Origin: Geomonas sp. RF6
Lineage (GTDB): Bacteria; Desulfobacterota; Desulfuromonadia; Geobacterales; Geobacteraceae
DNA: 64,000 nt
Reading direction: 5' to 3'
Assembly (NCBI RefSeq): GCF_021044625.1
Contig: NZ_CP087999.1
Coordinates: forward strand, 2,497,001 to 2,561,000
The first letter of the stretch is position 1. Each line of letters opens with the position of its first letter. Below are positions 55,049 to 64,000 of this stretch, in pieces. Below the pieces are notes generated by a model, which was not told the origin of the DNA, did not search any database, and saw nothing but the letters and a program-made list of their open reading frames with translations. The position numbers and the translations under genes were made by a program.

Positions 55049-55663
55049 ATGAACGCTGACGATGAAAAGGTCCTTGATAGCTACCGATTTTTCCTGCTTC
55101 TGTCAGAGATCTCGGGGGAAGAGCAGCTCTCCCAGAGGGAACTGGCGAAGCGGCTCGGCATCGCGCTGGGACTCGTCAACTCCTACCTGAAAAACCTCGT
55201 GGCCAAAGGGTACGTCCGCGTCGCCAACTTCCCGAAAAACCGCTACGCCTACCTCCTCACGCCGAAAGGCTTCGCCGAAAAAAGCCGTCTCGCCTACCAG
55301 CACCTGAGCTACTTCTCCGGCCTGTACACCGTTGCGCGCCAGGACTACCTGCGCCTCTTCCGCCGCCTCGCCGCGGACGGAACGCGCCGCGTCGCCTTTT
55401 GCGGAGTTGACGAGACCGCCGAGATCGCCTACCTCTCGCTAAAGGAAGTCGGACTGGAACTGGAGCTGGTGATGGACCAGTGCGGCGCGGGGCAGCTCTT
55501 TTTCGAGCAGCCGGTGCTCGCGCCTGGGGAAGGTCTCGCCGCGGCGCCGGGAAAGATAGTTATAACCTCTCTCAAGCGCGGCGATGCACTGCGCGAGGAG
55601 TTGTTGCGACTGGGAGTTGAGCCGGCCGCCATCTATGACGCCTCGGCGGCAGTGGCAGAGTAG
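55049..55663 (+). CDS. winged helix-turn-helix regulator of the polysaccharide locus
   Basis: The N-terminal winged HTH (about 5-80; SQRELAKRLGIALGLVNSYLKNLV) is of the MarR-like type. A C-terminal part (about 110-200; RRVAFCGVDETAEIAYLSLKE, KIVITSLKRGDALREELLRLG) looks like a Rossmann-type nucleotide or sugar-sensing domain. Such proteins often head polysaccharide gene clusters in Geobacter relatives. The start is uncertain: ATG 55049 is favoured because it gives a compact N-terminus, while a TTG at 55013 is possible. It faces the flippase operon and may control it. Confidence 0.8.
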   Translation: MNADDEKVLDSYRFFLLLSEISGEEQLSQRELAKRLGIALGLVNSYLKNLVAKGYVRVANFPKNRYAYLLTPKGFAEKSRLAYQHLSYFSGLYTVARQDYLRLFRRLAADGTRRVAFCGVDETAEIAYLSLKEVGLELELVMDQCGAGQLFFEQPVLAPGEGLAAAPGKIVITSLKRGDALREELLRLGVEPAAIYDASAAVAE

Positions 55664-55689
55664 GAGAAGAAAATAAGCCAGGGCCTTGC

Positions 55690-55725
55690 TTTTCTTTGCG
55701 TCCTTTGCGTCTTTGCGGTTCAAAT
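55690..55725. repeat. CGCAAAG-family array
   Basis: TTTCTTTGCGTCCTTTGCG and a following CTTTGCGG form one array in the orientation that reads toward the nucleotidyltransferase gene, about 30 bases before its start. Confidence 0.7.
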
Positions 55726-55755
55726 ATGTTTTTCGATTTCGAAGGAGAGGATGTC

Positions 55756-56181
55756 ATGAGTAGTGAAATGAGTTTCAAAGGGGAATTTGGTGCAGCAGAA
55801 ATAAAGGCGACGCTGAAGCCGATTTTTGAGAAGGCAGGGGAGAGGGTTGTTGCCAGCTACCTGTACGGCTCGCAGGCCACCGGCAAGGCCGATGCGACGA
55901 GCGACATCAACGTCGCGGTCCTGCTCCATCCGGAAGCGTGGGAAGCGGGGCACGACCCGCGTCACGAGATTCACCTCGAATGCTGCAAGGCGCTGGACAG
56001 GAAGGATGTGGATCTGGTGGTGCTGAACGGCACCGGCGACCTTCTCCTTCTGGAAGAGATCACCAACAGGGGCATCGTCCTCCACGACCACAACCCCGCC
56101 TTCCGCGCAGAATTCGAGGCAAAGGTGCTGCACGACTTCCTCGACTGCAGGGGGCACAAAGTCAATACGTTGTGGGATTAG
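55756..56181 (+). CDS. MNT-type nucleotidyltransferase domain protein, catalytic residue changed
   Basis: The 141-residue protein has the minimal nucleotidyltransferase (MntA/antitoxin-like) motif YLYGSQATGKADATSDIN (about 34-52). In this family the last motif is normally D-x-D (SDID); here the second Asp is Asn (SDIN), so metal binding and activity are doubtful. The start at 55756 has GGAGAGG upstream. There is no HEPN toxin gene next to it, unlike the usual MNT/HEPN pairs. It probably binds nucleotides or has lost function. Confidence 0.75.
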   Translation: MSSEMSFKGEFGAAEIKATLKPIFEKAGERVVASYLYGSQATGKADATSDINVAVLLHPEAWEAGHDPRHEIHLECCKALDRKDVDLVVLNGTGDLLLLEEITNRGIVLHDHNPAFRAEFEAKVLHDFLDCRGHKVNTLWD

Positions 56182-56331
56182 GTGACGCGCTTTAGGTACA
56201 GGCTTCAGGTTACTCTTCGGAGGATGACCCGGTGCTGGTAGATGTGAAAGGGATGTATAGCAGGGACGCTGCTGAGGCTGCCGGAATTGGTCTATGTCCG
56301 CTCTGAAGCAAGCCTCAGCACCGGAGAAAAT

Positions 56332-57714
56332 GTGAACGAGGAACAGAAAGCTTGTGTCGAGACGGATGGCGGAGCAGCGTCCGACCGGATGTGGGTCCGT
56401 TATCTTCCACTTTTCCTGCGCAAGCGATTCCAGAGTCGACACGTCTTTCAGGAGGCGGTGGAGAATAGCGGGTGGCTCGTGGGTGACAAGCTCCTGCGGA
56501 TGGGGATAGGCCTTCTTGTCGGCGTATGGGTTGCTCGCTATCTCGGGCCCGCGCAGTTCGGAATCATGAGCTACGCAGGATCCGTAGCAGGGCTTGCTGG
56601 TGCTATTGCCGGTCTCGGCATCGACAGCATAGTCATCCGCGACCTCGTGAGGTATCCGGAAAGGAGCGATGAGTTCCTCGGTACAGCATTTGTGTTGCGC
56701 TTTTTCTCTGGGCTTGTCTGCTACCTTGTGATGTTGGGCATTGTCATCGCCATCAAGCCGGGGGAGACGCTGACCCATGTCATCGTGGCGATAATAGGCT
56801 GGACCCTCACCATCGGCGCCTTCGACACCGCGGACCTTTGGTTCCAGTCGAAGGTGATGTCGAAGTACGTGGTCTATGCCAGGAGCGCAGGATTTCTCAT
56901 CTCCGCGCTAGTCAGGCTCGTCCTGATTTTCGCCAAAGCCTCCCTCGTCGCATTCGCGGTTACCAACCTTGTAGAAATTGGCATCGGCGCCATCGCCTTG
57001 CTCTATGCCTACTACCGGAAGAACGGCTGTCTCAGGAGGTGGAAGGCAAGGCTTCCCCTGGCGAAGGAACTGGTGCACAGCGGGTGGCCCGTCCTTCTGG
57101 GTGGGATAGTCTCCATGATTTGCCTCCGCGTCGACCAAGTGATACTGGGGCAGATCAGCAACCCTAAAGAACTCGGAGTATATGCGGCGGCCGTGAGGGT
57201 AGCGGAGCTTTGGTTTTTTCTCCCTTCCGCTATCATCGCGTCGGTCTTTCCGAACATCATCAAGGCAAAAGAGGTAGACGAGGAGGAGTTTTACAAGAGG
57301 CTGCAAAAGCTCTTCAACTTTCTCGCCTTCGCCGGGTACGCAGTTGCAATCCCGGTGACCTTCCTCGGGCCATTCGTGATCAACCTGCTGTACGGCAAGG
57401 CGTACTCAGGCGCCGCGCCAATGCTCATCATTCTCATTTGGAGCGACCTCTTCATCAACCTGGCCATGGCACGCGGTGCGTACCTCTTCGCCATGAACTG
57501 GACATGGATACTCCTGGGTGTGAATGCGGTCGCTGCCGTGGTGAACATAGCGCTCAACCTGGTCCTCATCCCGCACTACGGCGGGACCGGGGCAGCTGTC
57601 GCCTCACTTCTCTCGTACTGGGTGTCGGCTCATGGTGTGTGCTTCCTGATAAAGCCACTCCGCAGGGGCGGGCAAATGATGACACGGGCACTTTTGTGGC
57701 CCAAATTCTGGTAA
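56332..57714 (+). CDS. Wzx-type lipid-linked oligosaccharide flippase
   Basis: This 460-residue polytopic protein has about 12-14 TM helices and the look of polysaccharide flippases ([28 protein letters not shown] near residue 50; [24 protein letters not shown] near residue 250). It should move undecaprenyl-linked glycan units to the periplasm. A GTG at 56332 with GGAG 5 bases upstream is the preferred start; an earlier frame extension is less likely. It is followed closely by the acetyltransferase gene. Confidence 0.88.
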   Translation: MNEEQKACVETDGGAASDRMWVRYLPLFLRKRFQSRHVFQEAVENSGWLVGDKLLRMGIGLLVGVWVARYLGPAQFGIMSYAGSVAGLAGAIAGLGIDSIVIRDLVRYPERSDEFLGTAFVLRFFSGLVCYLVMLGIVIAIKPGETLTHVIVAIIGWTLTIGAFDTADLWFQSKVMSKYVVYARSAGFLISALVRLVLIFAKASLVAFAVTNLVEIGIGAIALLYAYYRKNGCLRRWKARLPLAKELVHSGWPVLLGGIVSMICLRVDQVILGQISNPKELGVYAAAVRVAELWFFLPSAIIASVFPNIIKAKEVDEEEFYKRLQKLFNFLAFAGYAVAIPVTFLGPFVINLLYGKAYSGAAPMLIILIWSDLFINLAMARGAYLFAMNWTWILLGVNAVAAVVNIALNLVLIPHYGGTGAAVASLLSYWVSAHGVCFLIKPLRRGGQMMTRALLWPKFW

Positions 57715-57733
57715 GCCTGCCAAAGGATGTGCT

Positions 57734-58387
57734 ATGACCGGGACGAGACCTAAATTAGTCGTATGGGGCGCTTCAGGTCATGCGCGCGTCGTCGCTGACA
57801 TAGTTAGACTGGAGCGCCGCTTCACCCTTGAAGGCTTCATTGACAACATTGAGCCGCAGCCACGGCAGTTTCTGGGGCTGCCCGTTTTTACCGGCACCCG
57901 CATAGTGCAAACCCTCAAGGAGCGCGGTGTGACGCACGTCATCTTCGGGTTCGGCAACTGCTCAGCACGCCTCAAGCTATCGGCGGAAATGCGTGAGGCA
58001 GGCTTCTCAATCGCCACCGCAGTCCACCCGCAAGCTGTAGTGGCCGCTGACGCAGTGGTAGGGGAAGGGACGGTCATCGCAGCAGGGGCGGTAGTTAATT
58101 CAGGCTCCAACGTTGGCGAGAATGTCATCGTCAACACTCGTGCGAGTGTCGACCACGACTGCGTGATAGCCGACGGAGCGCATATCTGTCCTGGAGTTAC
58201 TCTTGGCGGTTGGGTAGTGATCGGCAGGGCCGCGTGGGTGGGAATCGGATCGACTGTTAAGGATAGAGTAACGATCGGTGCCGGCGCCTTGGTCGGCGCC
58301 GGTTCTGTCGTGCTGCGCGACGTCCCGGACGGGGTCGTTGCCTACGGCGTTCCCGCCCGAATACATAGTGAGGCAGAAGGACTGTGA
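57734..58387 (+). CDS. NeuD/PglD-type sugar O- or N-acetyltransferase
   Basis: The N-terminal part ([18 protein letters not shown], about 9-26) is the Rossmann-like PglD/NeuD domain. The C-terminal part (about 95-210) is a left-handed beta helix of hexapeptide repeats ([34 protein letters not shown]) with the active-site histidine in DHDC. Such enzymes acetylate amino sugars. The next gene (aminotransferase) overlaps its stop and may supply the amino group. Confidence 0.92.
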   Translation: MTGTRPKLVVWGASGHARVVADIVRLERRFTLEGFIDNIEPQPRQFLGLPVFTGTRIVQTLKERGVTHVIFGFGNCSARLKLSAEMREAGFSIATAVHPQAVVAADAVVGEGTVIAAGAVVNSGSNVGENVIVNTRASVDHDCVIADGAHICPGVTLGGWVVIGRAAWVGIGSTVKDRVTIGAGALVGAGSVVLRDVPDGVVAYGVPARIHSEAEGL

Positions 58388-59556
58388 TGAAAGAAGAAGA
58401 GAAAATTAGCGTTTCTCCCGTTACCCCTACTTTCCCCGAAAAACTCCATGTGGGGCGTCCAAACCTCGGCGACCGTGACCGTTTTCTCGCCCGTGTCGGC
58501 GACATGTTCGATCGCAACTGGCTCACGAACAATGGCCCTTTAGTGCAGGAACTCGAGCAGAAGCTCGCGGAGATGCTCGGGGTGCGCCACTGCATCGCGT
58601 TGTGCAATGCCACGATTGCGCTGGAGATAACGGCTCGAGCCCTGGGGCTTCATGGAGAGGTAATCGTTCCCTCTTTCACGTTTGTCGCCACCGCTCACTC
58701 CCTGCAGTGGCAGGGAATAACTCCTGTCTTTGCGGACATTGACCGGAAGACGCAGACTCTCGATCCAGCTTCCGTTGAACGTATGATTACTCCGCGTACC
58801 ACTGGGATAATCGGGGTACATGTATGGGGTCGGCCTTGTCACGTCGAGGCACTCCAGGAAATAGCAGACCGCCGCAACCTCAAGCTGATTTATGATGCCG
58901 CACATGCTTTCGGCTGCTCCCACGGGGGAAAGATGATAGGCAGGTTCGGGAATGCTGAGGTTTTTAGCTTCCACGCGACGAAGTTTTTCAACACGTTTGA
59001 AGGTGGCGCCGTTACCACTAACGACGACGAACTTGCGGAAAAGATCCGCCTGATGAAGAACTTCGGGTTCTCCGGTTACGATAACGTCATCTACATTGGG
59101 ACCAATGGCAAGATGACTGAAATATGTGCTGCAATGGGCCTGACATGTCTGGAGAGCCTTGACAACGTCATTGAGATTAATCGTAGAAACTACAGAAGCT
59201 ACATCCAGGGCCTTGCCGGACTGCCAGGACTGCATCCGGTAGTCTACGATGAGGCGGAAAAGTGCAACTTTCAGTATATCGTCTTTGAGGTGGACGAGGC
59301 CGTCGCAGGAATAAGCAGGGATAAACTGGTGGAGGTGCTGCACTCCCACAACGTCATGGCCAGGCGATACTTCTATCCGGGATGTCACCGGATGGAGCCA
59401 TACCGCTCTTACTTCCCTCATTCACATCTGCTGCTGCCGAACACCGAGAGACTATCAGAGACGGTCATGTCACTGCCGAACGGAACGTCAGTAGGCGTCA
59501 CTGAAGTAGGCAAAATTTGTCAGATCATTAGACGGGCAATTCTCGGAAATGTCTAA
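58387..59556 (+). CDS. DegT/DnrJ/EryC1/StrS-family sugar aminotransferase
   Basis: This 389-residue PLP enzyme makes amino sugars or related amines on nucleotide sugars. The fold-type I core is complete: CNATIALEITARAL (about 73), PSFTFVATAHSLQWQGITPVFADID (about 95-120), the cofactor Asp in IYDAAHAFGC (about 168) and the PLP Lys in FHATKFFNTFEGGAV (about 200). The start overlaps the acetyltransferase stop (TGATGA). It overlaps the following gene by 8 bases. Confidence 0.93.
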   Translation: MKEEEKISVSPVTPTFPEKLHVGRPNLGDRDRFLARVGDMFDRNWLTNNGPLVQELEQKLAEMLGVRHCIALCNATIALEITARALGLHGEVIVPSFTFVATAHSLQWQGITPVFADIDRKTQTLDPASVERMITPRTTGIIGVHVWGRPCHVEALQEIADRRNLKLIYDAAHAFGCSHGGKMIGRFGNAEVFSFHATKFFNTFEGGAVTTNDDELAEKIRLMKNFGFSGYDNVIYIGTNGKMTEICAAMGLTCLESLDNVIEINRRNYRSYIQGLAGLPGLHPVVYDEAEKCNFQYIVFEVDEAVAGISRDKLVEVLHSHNVMARRYFYPGCHRMEPYRSYFPHSHLLLPNTERLSETVMSLPNGTSVGVTEVGKICQIIRRAILGNV

Positions 59557-60844
59557 AAGAGCCACCTCCTATAATTCGCTGGGGCCTGCAGTACTCCTTG
59601 GAACATCGTCCAGCATATTCCCTCTTCACTTGGCGCGCTACTGGAGATCTTTAGGAATTGCTGTGGCCATCGTCACTCACGACCTCGATCAGGATGCCAT
59701 CACAGAAGATGGCATCCCCATCGTGAGCACGAGGCGGTTCCACTCCGCGATAGTAAGAGTATTGCTGAAGTTTTACCGTGTCCTGCACTGGGGCGAAATG
59801 CTCCTAGTCCGCCTTTACAAGCCCTACTACAGGCGGCGCACCGGGCGGAAGGAACCCGATCCGTGGGAACCGTATTTTGTAGAAAATGTCCTTAAATCGT
59901 TTGCCGCAGCAAAAGCAGCAAAAACACTACGGCCTCGTTTCGTCTTTGGACATGAGGCTGGCTGCTATGGATTGCCATCAGCATACTGCAAGGATGTTCC
60001 ATCCTTCCTCTTTCCGTGGGGGGCCGATGTATTTCTGTCTGCGGAAACCTCGCCCGTTTATTTCAGGCTAATCCGATACGCTCTGCACAATGTGGATCTT
60101 GTGCTTCCTTCTTCAGTTACAGCTGCTAAGCACATAACTGCTAGATTCGGGGTGGCCAGCGACAAAGTTATCCCCGTCTCCTGGGGCGCGGACTTCTCTC
60201 TATTCCAAAGAGCCTCGGCACAAAATCGTAGGCATATCTTGGAGCGATTCTCCATCCCGTCCGACGCCTTTGTCATCTGCAATCCCCGTAGGTTTCGCCC
60301 TGCTTGGGGCTGTTTCGCAGCTCTGGATGCTTTTATGGCCCTGGCAGAGGAGCGGGCAGACCTCCATTTTGTCATGGTCGGTGGTGCCGGGACTGAGGCG
60401 CATGTAGAGAGTGCACTGCTGGCAATAGAGCAGAGAGGACTGCTAAGCCGGTTTACGATTCTGCAAGAAGATATCCCTATAACAGTATTTGCCGACCTTA
60501 TGTCCATTGCGGATGTATTCGTATCGTTACTGGGGCGGGGTGATATGCGCTCCTCGAGTGTTTTGCAGGCTGCTGCTGCTGGAGCTGTACCAGTCATAGT
60601 AGACAATCCTGAGTATCAGGAAATGACTCGGTGTGGGTTTATGGCCCGCCTGATAAGCAGCGCAGATCCTGTGAAAATTGCCGACGCAGTGAAGTCGTAT
60701 CTGCATGACCCTGACTACCTCCATGCGACGAGGGAAACGAACTACGAGTATCTGCAGAAGAATGAAGACGCTCGGACTCAGATGGCACATATGCTGGATC
60801 TAATACAGACGGTATGTCTTGAGTACGAGCGAGGATGCGCATGA
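59549..60844 (+). CDS. glycosyltransferase, GT4-like
   Basis: The 431-residue GT-B protein has a variable N-terminal domain with an HEAGCYGLPSAY and FLFPWGADVFLS region, and a C-terminal domain (about 230-410) with PRRFRPAWGCFAALDAF and SLLGRGDMRSSSVLQAAAAGAVPVI, the nucleotide-sugar-binding segment. The classical E-x7-E motif is not clear. The start (ATG inside the previous gene's end) and the ATGA overlap with the next gene show tight coupling. Confidence 0.85.
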   Translation: MSKRATSYNSLGPAVLLGTSSSIFPLHLARYWRSLGIAVAIVTHDLDQDAITEDGIPIVSTRRFHSAIVRVLLKFYRVLHWGEMLLVRLYKPYYRRRTGRKEPDPWEPYFVENVLKSFAAAKAAKTLRPRFVFGHEAGCYGLPSAYCKDVPSFLFPWGADVFLSAETSPVYFRLIRYALHNVDLVLPSSVTAAKHITARFGVASDKVIPVSWGADFSLFQRASAQNRRHILERFSIPSDAFVICNPRRFRPAWGCFAALDAFMALAEERADLHFVMVGGAGTEAHVESALLAIEQRGLLSRFTILQEDIPITVFADLMSIADVFVSLLGRGDMRSSSVLQAAAAGAVPVIVDNPEYQEMTRCGFMARLISSADPVKIADAVKSYLHDPDYLHATRETNYEYLQKNEDARTQMAHMLDLIQTVCLEYERGCA

Positions 60845-62220
60845 CTAGTTCAGAAGAGAAAGTCGGGCTCGCAGTACACAGCAGTGAAGAAGGGAACCTG
60901 TACGACGTTGAAAGACTCAGAACCCTCATCTCCGACTGCCTCTGTGCCTGGGGTGCGACAGATGCGCAATCCCCTTTTTCAGACATTGTTTCACCCGGGA
61001 TGTCTGTTCTGTTGAAACCAAACTGGGTCCACGACCAAAATGTTAGCGGGCTTGGCAACGACTGCCTCGTGACGCACCCCAATCTCATCTTGGCTGCACT
61101 TCAGGAAGTCCTGAAAGCAAAACCGAGCAGAGTCATCATTGCGGATGCTCCAATACAACAGTGCGACTTTTCCGCGCTCGTCCCTTCCGACTTGCGCCTT
61201 CGAATAAAAGATTTGGCAGATCTGACGGGGTGTCCTGTCGAGGTCATAGATTTGAGACGCACCATTCTCCGCAAAGGGGGATATGTTGCGGGGCAGGATC
61301 TGGAAGTTCGCGGTGATGATCGTTATATTCTGTTCGACTTGGGAAAGGAAAGCCTGCTAGACCCTGTTTCAACTCCCGATAGCCGCTTCCGGATCACGTG
61401 TTATCACCCGGACCTGCTTTCCCTGCACCACAGGCCGGGAAAGCACGAATACTTCGTCGCCAAAGAACCATTTGAAGCAGACGTTGTCATTAACATGCCG
61501 AAGCTTAAGGCTCACAAGAAAGCTGGTCTCACCGGGGCGATGAAAAACCTCGTTGGCATCAATGGAAACAAAGAGTTCCTGCCGCACCACAGGCTCGGAG
61601 GGAGTGCAAGTGGTGGCGATTGTTATGCCGGGTGGTCCTTGATCAAAAGGATGATCGAGCGTTGCTATGATGAGGCAAATCGGGGAATTGGAACCCCCCA
61701 GTGTGCAAAATGGCTCAAGCGATCAGGGCAACTTCAGCGGGTTCAGAATCTTATCGGAAATCCAGAAATCGAGGGCGGGTGGCATGGAAACGACACGGTC
61801 TGGAGAATGACCCTGGACCTCAATCGCCTGTTGCTTTATGGCCGCAGCGACGGGACTCTCTCTGACACGCCTCTGCGAAAGGTGTACTCATTGACAGACG
61901 CCTTGATTGCCGGCGAAGGCGAGGGGCCACTCGCGCCGTCTCCCCTCGTGCTCGGAGTCCTTACTTTCTCTGATTCCTCCGTCTTTTCCGACTTGGTAGG
62001 CGCTAGTCTTATGCACTTCGACTACCGGAAGATCCCCACCGTTCGTGAAGCTTTTGGAGCATTCAGATATCCCTTGGTAACGCATGCACCTGAAGACTGC
62101 CGTGTGCTGTTTGAGGGGGAAGAGATAACGCTGCATGACGTGGCACGATGGTTCGGTAAAGATTTCCACCCTTCCGCTGGCTGGCGAGGGCACATCGAGA
62201 TGACTGGAGACGCGGAATGA
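60841..62220 (+). CDS. DUF362-family protein without ferredoxin domain
   Basis: The 459-residue protein shows the DUF362 core: VLLKPNWVHD (about 58), THPNLILAALQEVL (about 80), VIIADAPIQQCDF, then FEADVVINMPKLKAHKKAGLTGAMKNLVGINGNKEFLPHHR (about 215-255) with the conserved Lys/His segment. Many DUF362 proteins carry a ferredoxin-like CxxCxxC motif; none is present. The function is unknown. It is coupled by ATGA overlaps to the glycosyltransferase before and the ATP-grasp gene after it, so it is a part of the glycan pathway. Confidence 0.88.
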   Translation: MTSSEEKVGLAVHSSEEGNLYDVERLRTLISDCLCAWGATDAQSPFSDIVSPGMSVLLKPNWVHDQNVSGLGNDCLVTHPNLILAALQEVLKAKPSRVIIADAPIQQCDFSALVPSDLRLRIKDLADLTGCPVEVIDLRRTILRKGGYVAGQDLEVRGDDRYILFDLGKESLLDPVSTPDSRFRITCYHPDLLSLHHRPGKHEYFVAKEPFEADVVINMPKLKAHKKAGLTGAMKNLVGINGNKEFLPHHRLGGSASGGDCYAGWSLIKRMIERCYDEANRGIGTPQCAKWLKRSGQLQRVQNLIGNPEIEGGWHGNDTVWRMTLDLNRLLLYGRSDGTLSDTPLRKVYSLTDALIAGEGEGPLAPSPLVLGVLTFSDSSVFSDLVGASLMHFDYRKIPTVREAFGAFRYPLVTHAPEDCRVLFEGEEITLHDVARWFGKDFHPSAGWRGHIEMTGDAE

Positions 62221-63266
62221 GGATAGGTATCCATCCAGATCACATGTGGGGTTCAAGCTACTCGGACAGGTGGATTGAGTTCCTGATGGCAAAGAACGTG
62301 GAGATCGTTGACCTTGATTTGCTGGCGCCAGATTTTTTGGAGCAGGCTCATAAGTGCGACGGCATTATGTGGCGCTGGTTTCACACCCAGGATCACAAGC
62401 AGTCTGCAAAGATGATCCTCTACACCATCGACAAGTACCTCGGCATCCCCGTCTTTCCGTCGGAGGAGATGTCCTGGCACTTCGACGATAAAGTGGCTCA
62501 ATACTACCTCCTGAAAACGCTTGATGCCCCACAACCGGACGCGTCAGTATTCTGGGACATAGAGGCTGCAATCAGTTGGGCCCGCAGCGCTATTTACCCG
62601 ACAGTATTCAAACTCGCGGCTGGTGCGGGGGCCTCAAACGTGCTGAAAGTAGATAGTTCTGCCCACGCGGTGCAACTGATCCGGAAGATGTTCTGTGAAG
62701 GAATCTTCCCAATGACCATGAATGAGTACCGTGGACCTGTTCTGCCAAGAACACGGCGGGAGGCCAAGGCGAGGGTGCGGAGGGTCGCAGACGCTCTCCG
62801 ATACGCCCGAACGGGCGATTTCCCACGATTGCCCGAGTTCTGGTGGAAACCCGAGAAGGGCTATGTCTACTTTCAGGAGTTTCTCCCCGGAAATGCCTTC
62901 GATACGCGCGTGACGGTCATAGGAGATCGCGCCTTCGCGTTTCGGCGCATGAACCGCCCCAACGACTTCCGCGCCTCGGGGAGCGGAAACATCGACTGGG
63001 CCCCCGGTGAAATCGACCCGGCGTGCTTAAATATTGCCTTCGAGGTCTCAGAGAGAGCTGGGTTCCAGACGATGGCATACGATTTCCTGTACAAGGCGGG
63101 GAAGCCTGTAATCTGCGAGATCAGCTACACCTTTGTCGATACTGCAGTTTTCAACTGTCCCGGGCACTGGGACAGGCAACTGAACTGGCACGAGGGGCAT
63201 ATGTGGCCGGAAGAAGCGCAGGTCGAAGATTTCCTGGCGGTGGTAGCGCGAGCGGGTCGGGGGTGA
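62217..63266 (+). CDS. ATP-grasp-like protein in the glycan operon
   Basis: The 349-residue protein looks like a RimK-type ATP-grasp ligase: YPTVFKLAAGAGASNVLKVDS (about 127-147) for ATP binding, VYFQEFLPGNAFDTRVTVIGDRAFAFRR (about 220-247), and the metal-binding AYDFLYKAGKPVICEISYTF (about 285-305). It probably forms an amide or ester bond, possibly adding an amino acid to a sugar. It starts at an ATGA overlap and ends in a GTGA overlap with the next gene. Ligase activity on a glycan is inferred from neighbourhood. Confidence 0.82.
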   Translation: MRIGIHPDHMWGSSYSDRWIEFLMAKNVEIVDLDLLAPDFLEQAHKCDGIMWRWFHTQDHKQSAKMILYTIDKYLGIPVFPSEEMSWHFDDKVAQYYLLKTLDAPQPDASVFWDIEAAISWARSAIYPTVFKLAAGAGASNVLKVDSSAHAVQLIRKMFCEGIFPMTMNEYRGPVLPRTRREAKARVRRVADALRYARTGDFPRLPEFWWKPEKGYVYFQEFLPGNAFDTRVTVIGDRAFAFRRMNRPNDFRASGSGNIDWAPGEIDPACLNIAFEVSERAGFQTMAYDFLYKAGKPVICEISYTFVDTAVFNCPGHWDRQLNWHEGHMWPEEAQVEDFLAVVARAGRG

Positions 63267-64000
63267 CTTCTATTCTTGACAAAAGAGTTGTCGTTTATCT
63301 CCCCAGTCTTGAAATGGGCGGCTCGGAGCGTCAAGGACTGCGCCTTGCGGCCTATCTCCAGAGGGAATGTGGTGCAAAGGTCGAGGTGTGGGGGGTAGCG
63401 GGAGAAGGTCTCGGCACAGTTTTTTGCGACAAGGAAGGCATCCCCTGGCGCATTGTTCCTGTCCCCTGGCAAACGAGCCCGCTGAAGCGGTTGAGGACGG
63501 TGCGAACCCTCAAGGAAACGCTCTCGCTGGCGAAACCTGACATCCTCCTCCCCTTTACCGTAACGCCAAGCTTCATCTGCGGCCTCCTCTGGGAAAAGGT
63601 TGGTGCCTCTCTTTCAATTTGGAACCAGCGTGACACTCTGGGGCACACCCCGGGGTTCTTCTGGCAGCAGGCGGCAGTCCGCAAGACTCCGCTGTTCGTA
63701 TCCAATTCCGGTCATGGAGCAAAGTATCTCACTGATTTTTTAGGTGCACCCCGGGAAAAGATCCGTGTCGTGCACAACGGAATACAGCTGGATGCTCCTC
63801 TCCGGACGAGAGCGGAGTGGAGATTTGAGCTGCAGGCTTCGAAAGATCAGTTTGTCGCGGTGATGGTGGCGAACCTCCACGCAGACAAGGACCACGCCAC
63901 TGTGTTGCGCGCCTGGAAGAAGGTGTTGGGAAGAGTGCCCGGGACATCCCCTGTCTTCGTGATGGCGGGATACCACGGGAACCGCTATGAAGAGCTGCGG
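63263..64000 (+). CDS. GT4-type glycosyltransferase (partial, runs off the window)
   Basis: The visible 246 residues begin VTSILDKRVVVYLPSLEMGGSERQGLRLA, the N-terminal donor/acceptor domain of a GT-B enzyme with the GGSER signature. The C-terminal domain starts at about residue 200 (VAVMVANLHADKDHATVLRAW). The GTG start overlaps the ATP-grasp stop. The rest lies beyond 64000, so the operon continues. Confidence 0.9.
   Translation, partial: MTSILDKRVVVYLPSLEMGGSERQGLRLAAYLQRECGAKVEVWGVAGEGLGTVFCDKEGIPWRIVPVPWQTSPLKRLRTVRTLKETLSLAKPDILLPFTVTPSFICGLLWEKVGASLSIWNQRDTLGHTPGFFWQQAAVRKTPLFVSNSGHGAKYLTDFLGAPREKIRVVHNGIQLDAPLRTRAEWRFELQASKDQFVAVMVANLHADKDHATVLRAWKKVLGRVPGTSPVFVMAGYHGNRYEELR

Overview
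The window looks like a chromosome segment of a Geobacter-like member of the Geobacterales (Desulfuromonadia). The evidence is a PpcA-type triheme cytochrome c7, a multiheme cytochrome beside a system II (ResB/CcsB) cytochrome c maturation pair, a selenocysteine-containing SelD, thiC with a fused thiED, purH/purD/purE, and dense GC-rich intergenic repeats. I infer the genus from gene content only.

Positions 1 to about 33.5 kb look like accessory DNA. The right edge is probably the 3' end of tRNA-Thr(CGT) (33547-33622, minus). A P4-type integrase gene (32078-33316) sits next to it, with four spaced direct repeats (33330-33393) between them. The left part is a defence island: a half-sized HsdS, HsdM, a RhuM-family protein, a full HsdS and HsdR, overlapping or tightly spaced and apparently driven by one strong promoter whose predicted start coincides with the first ATG. 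A YgjP-type zinc protease and a dGTPase-like HD protein follow. Next come Hcp (hybrid cluster protein), OmpA-type proteins, and several sensor kinases. These include a KaiC-like ATPase overlapping a pseudo-receiver/PAS/PAS histidine kinase that has a colinear paralogue 8 kb away. MscL with a zinc-ribbon tail, a rubrerythrin-like protein, a stand-alone CZB domain, and decayed IS21, ISL3 and integrase remnants complete this half.

From about 33.5 to 46.5 kb the genes are housekeeping. A TPP riboswitch with its own terminator precedes thiED-thiC, then alr, selD (in-frame TGA at codon 17 with a SECIS-like hairpin), an ASKHA/DUF4445 protein, purH, purD, purE and a cytochrome c7 gene. Between the cytochrome and resB lies a DUF559 nuclease gene flanked by inverted G/C palindromes. 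Truncated copies of both ends of this unit occur nearby, and a 22-copy 21-bp minisatellite adjoins it.

From 46.8 kb come resB, ccsB and a cytochrome with 10 CxxCH motifs plus one CxxxCH. From 50 kb to the end lies an envelope polysaccharide locus: four complete and one partial glycosyltransferase genes, a Wzx-type flippase, a NeuD/PglD-type acetyltransferase, a DegT aminotransferase, a DUF362 protein and an ATP-grasp protein. The last six genes overlap by a few bases and probably form one operon that runs off the window. Families of CGCAAAG-rich and G/C-palindrome repeats fill the gaps in the right half.
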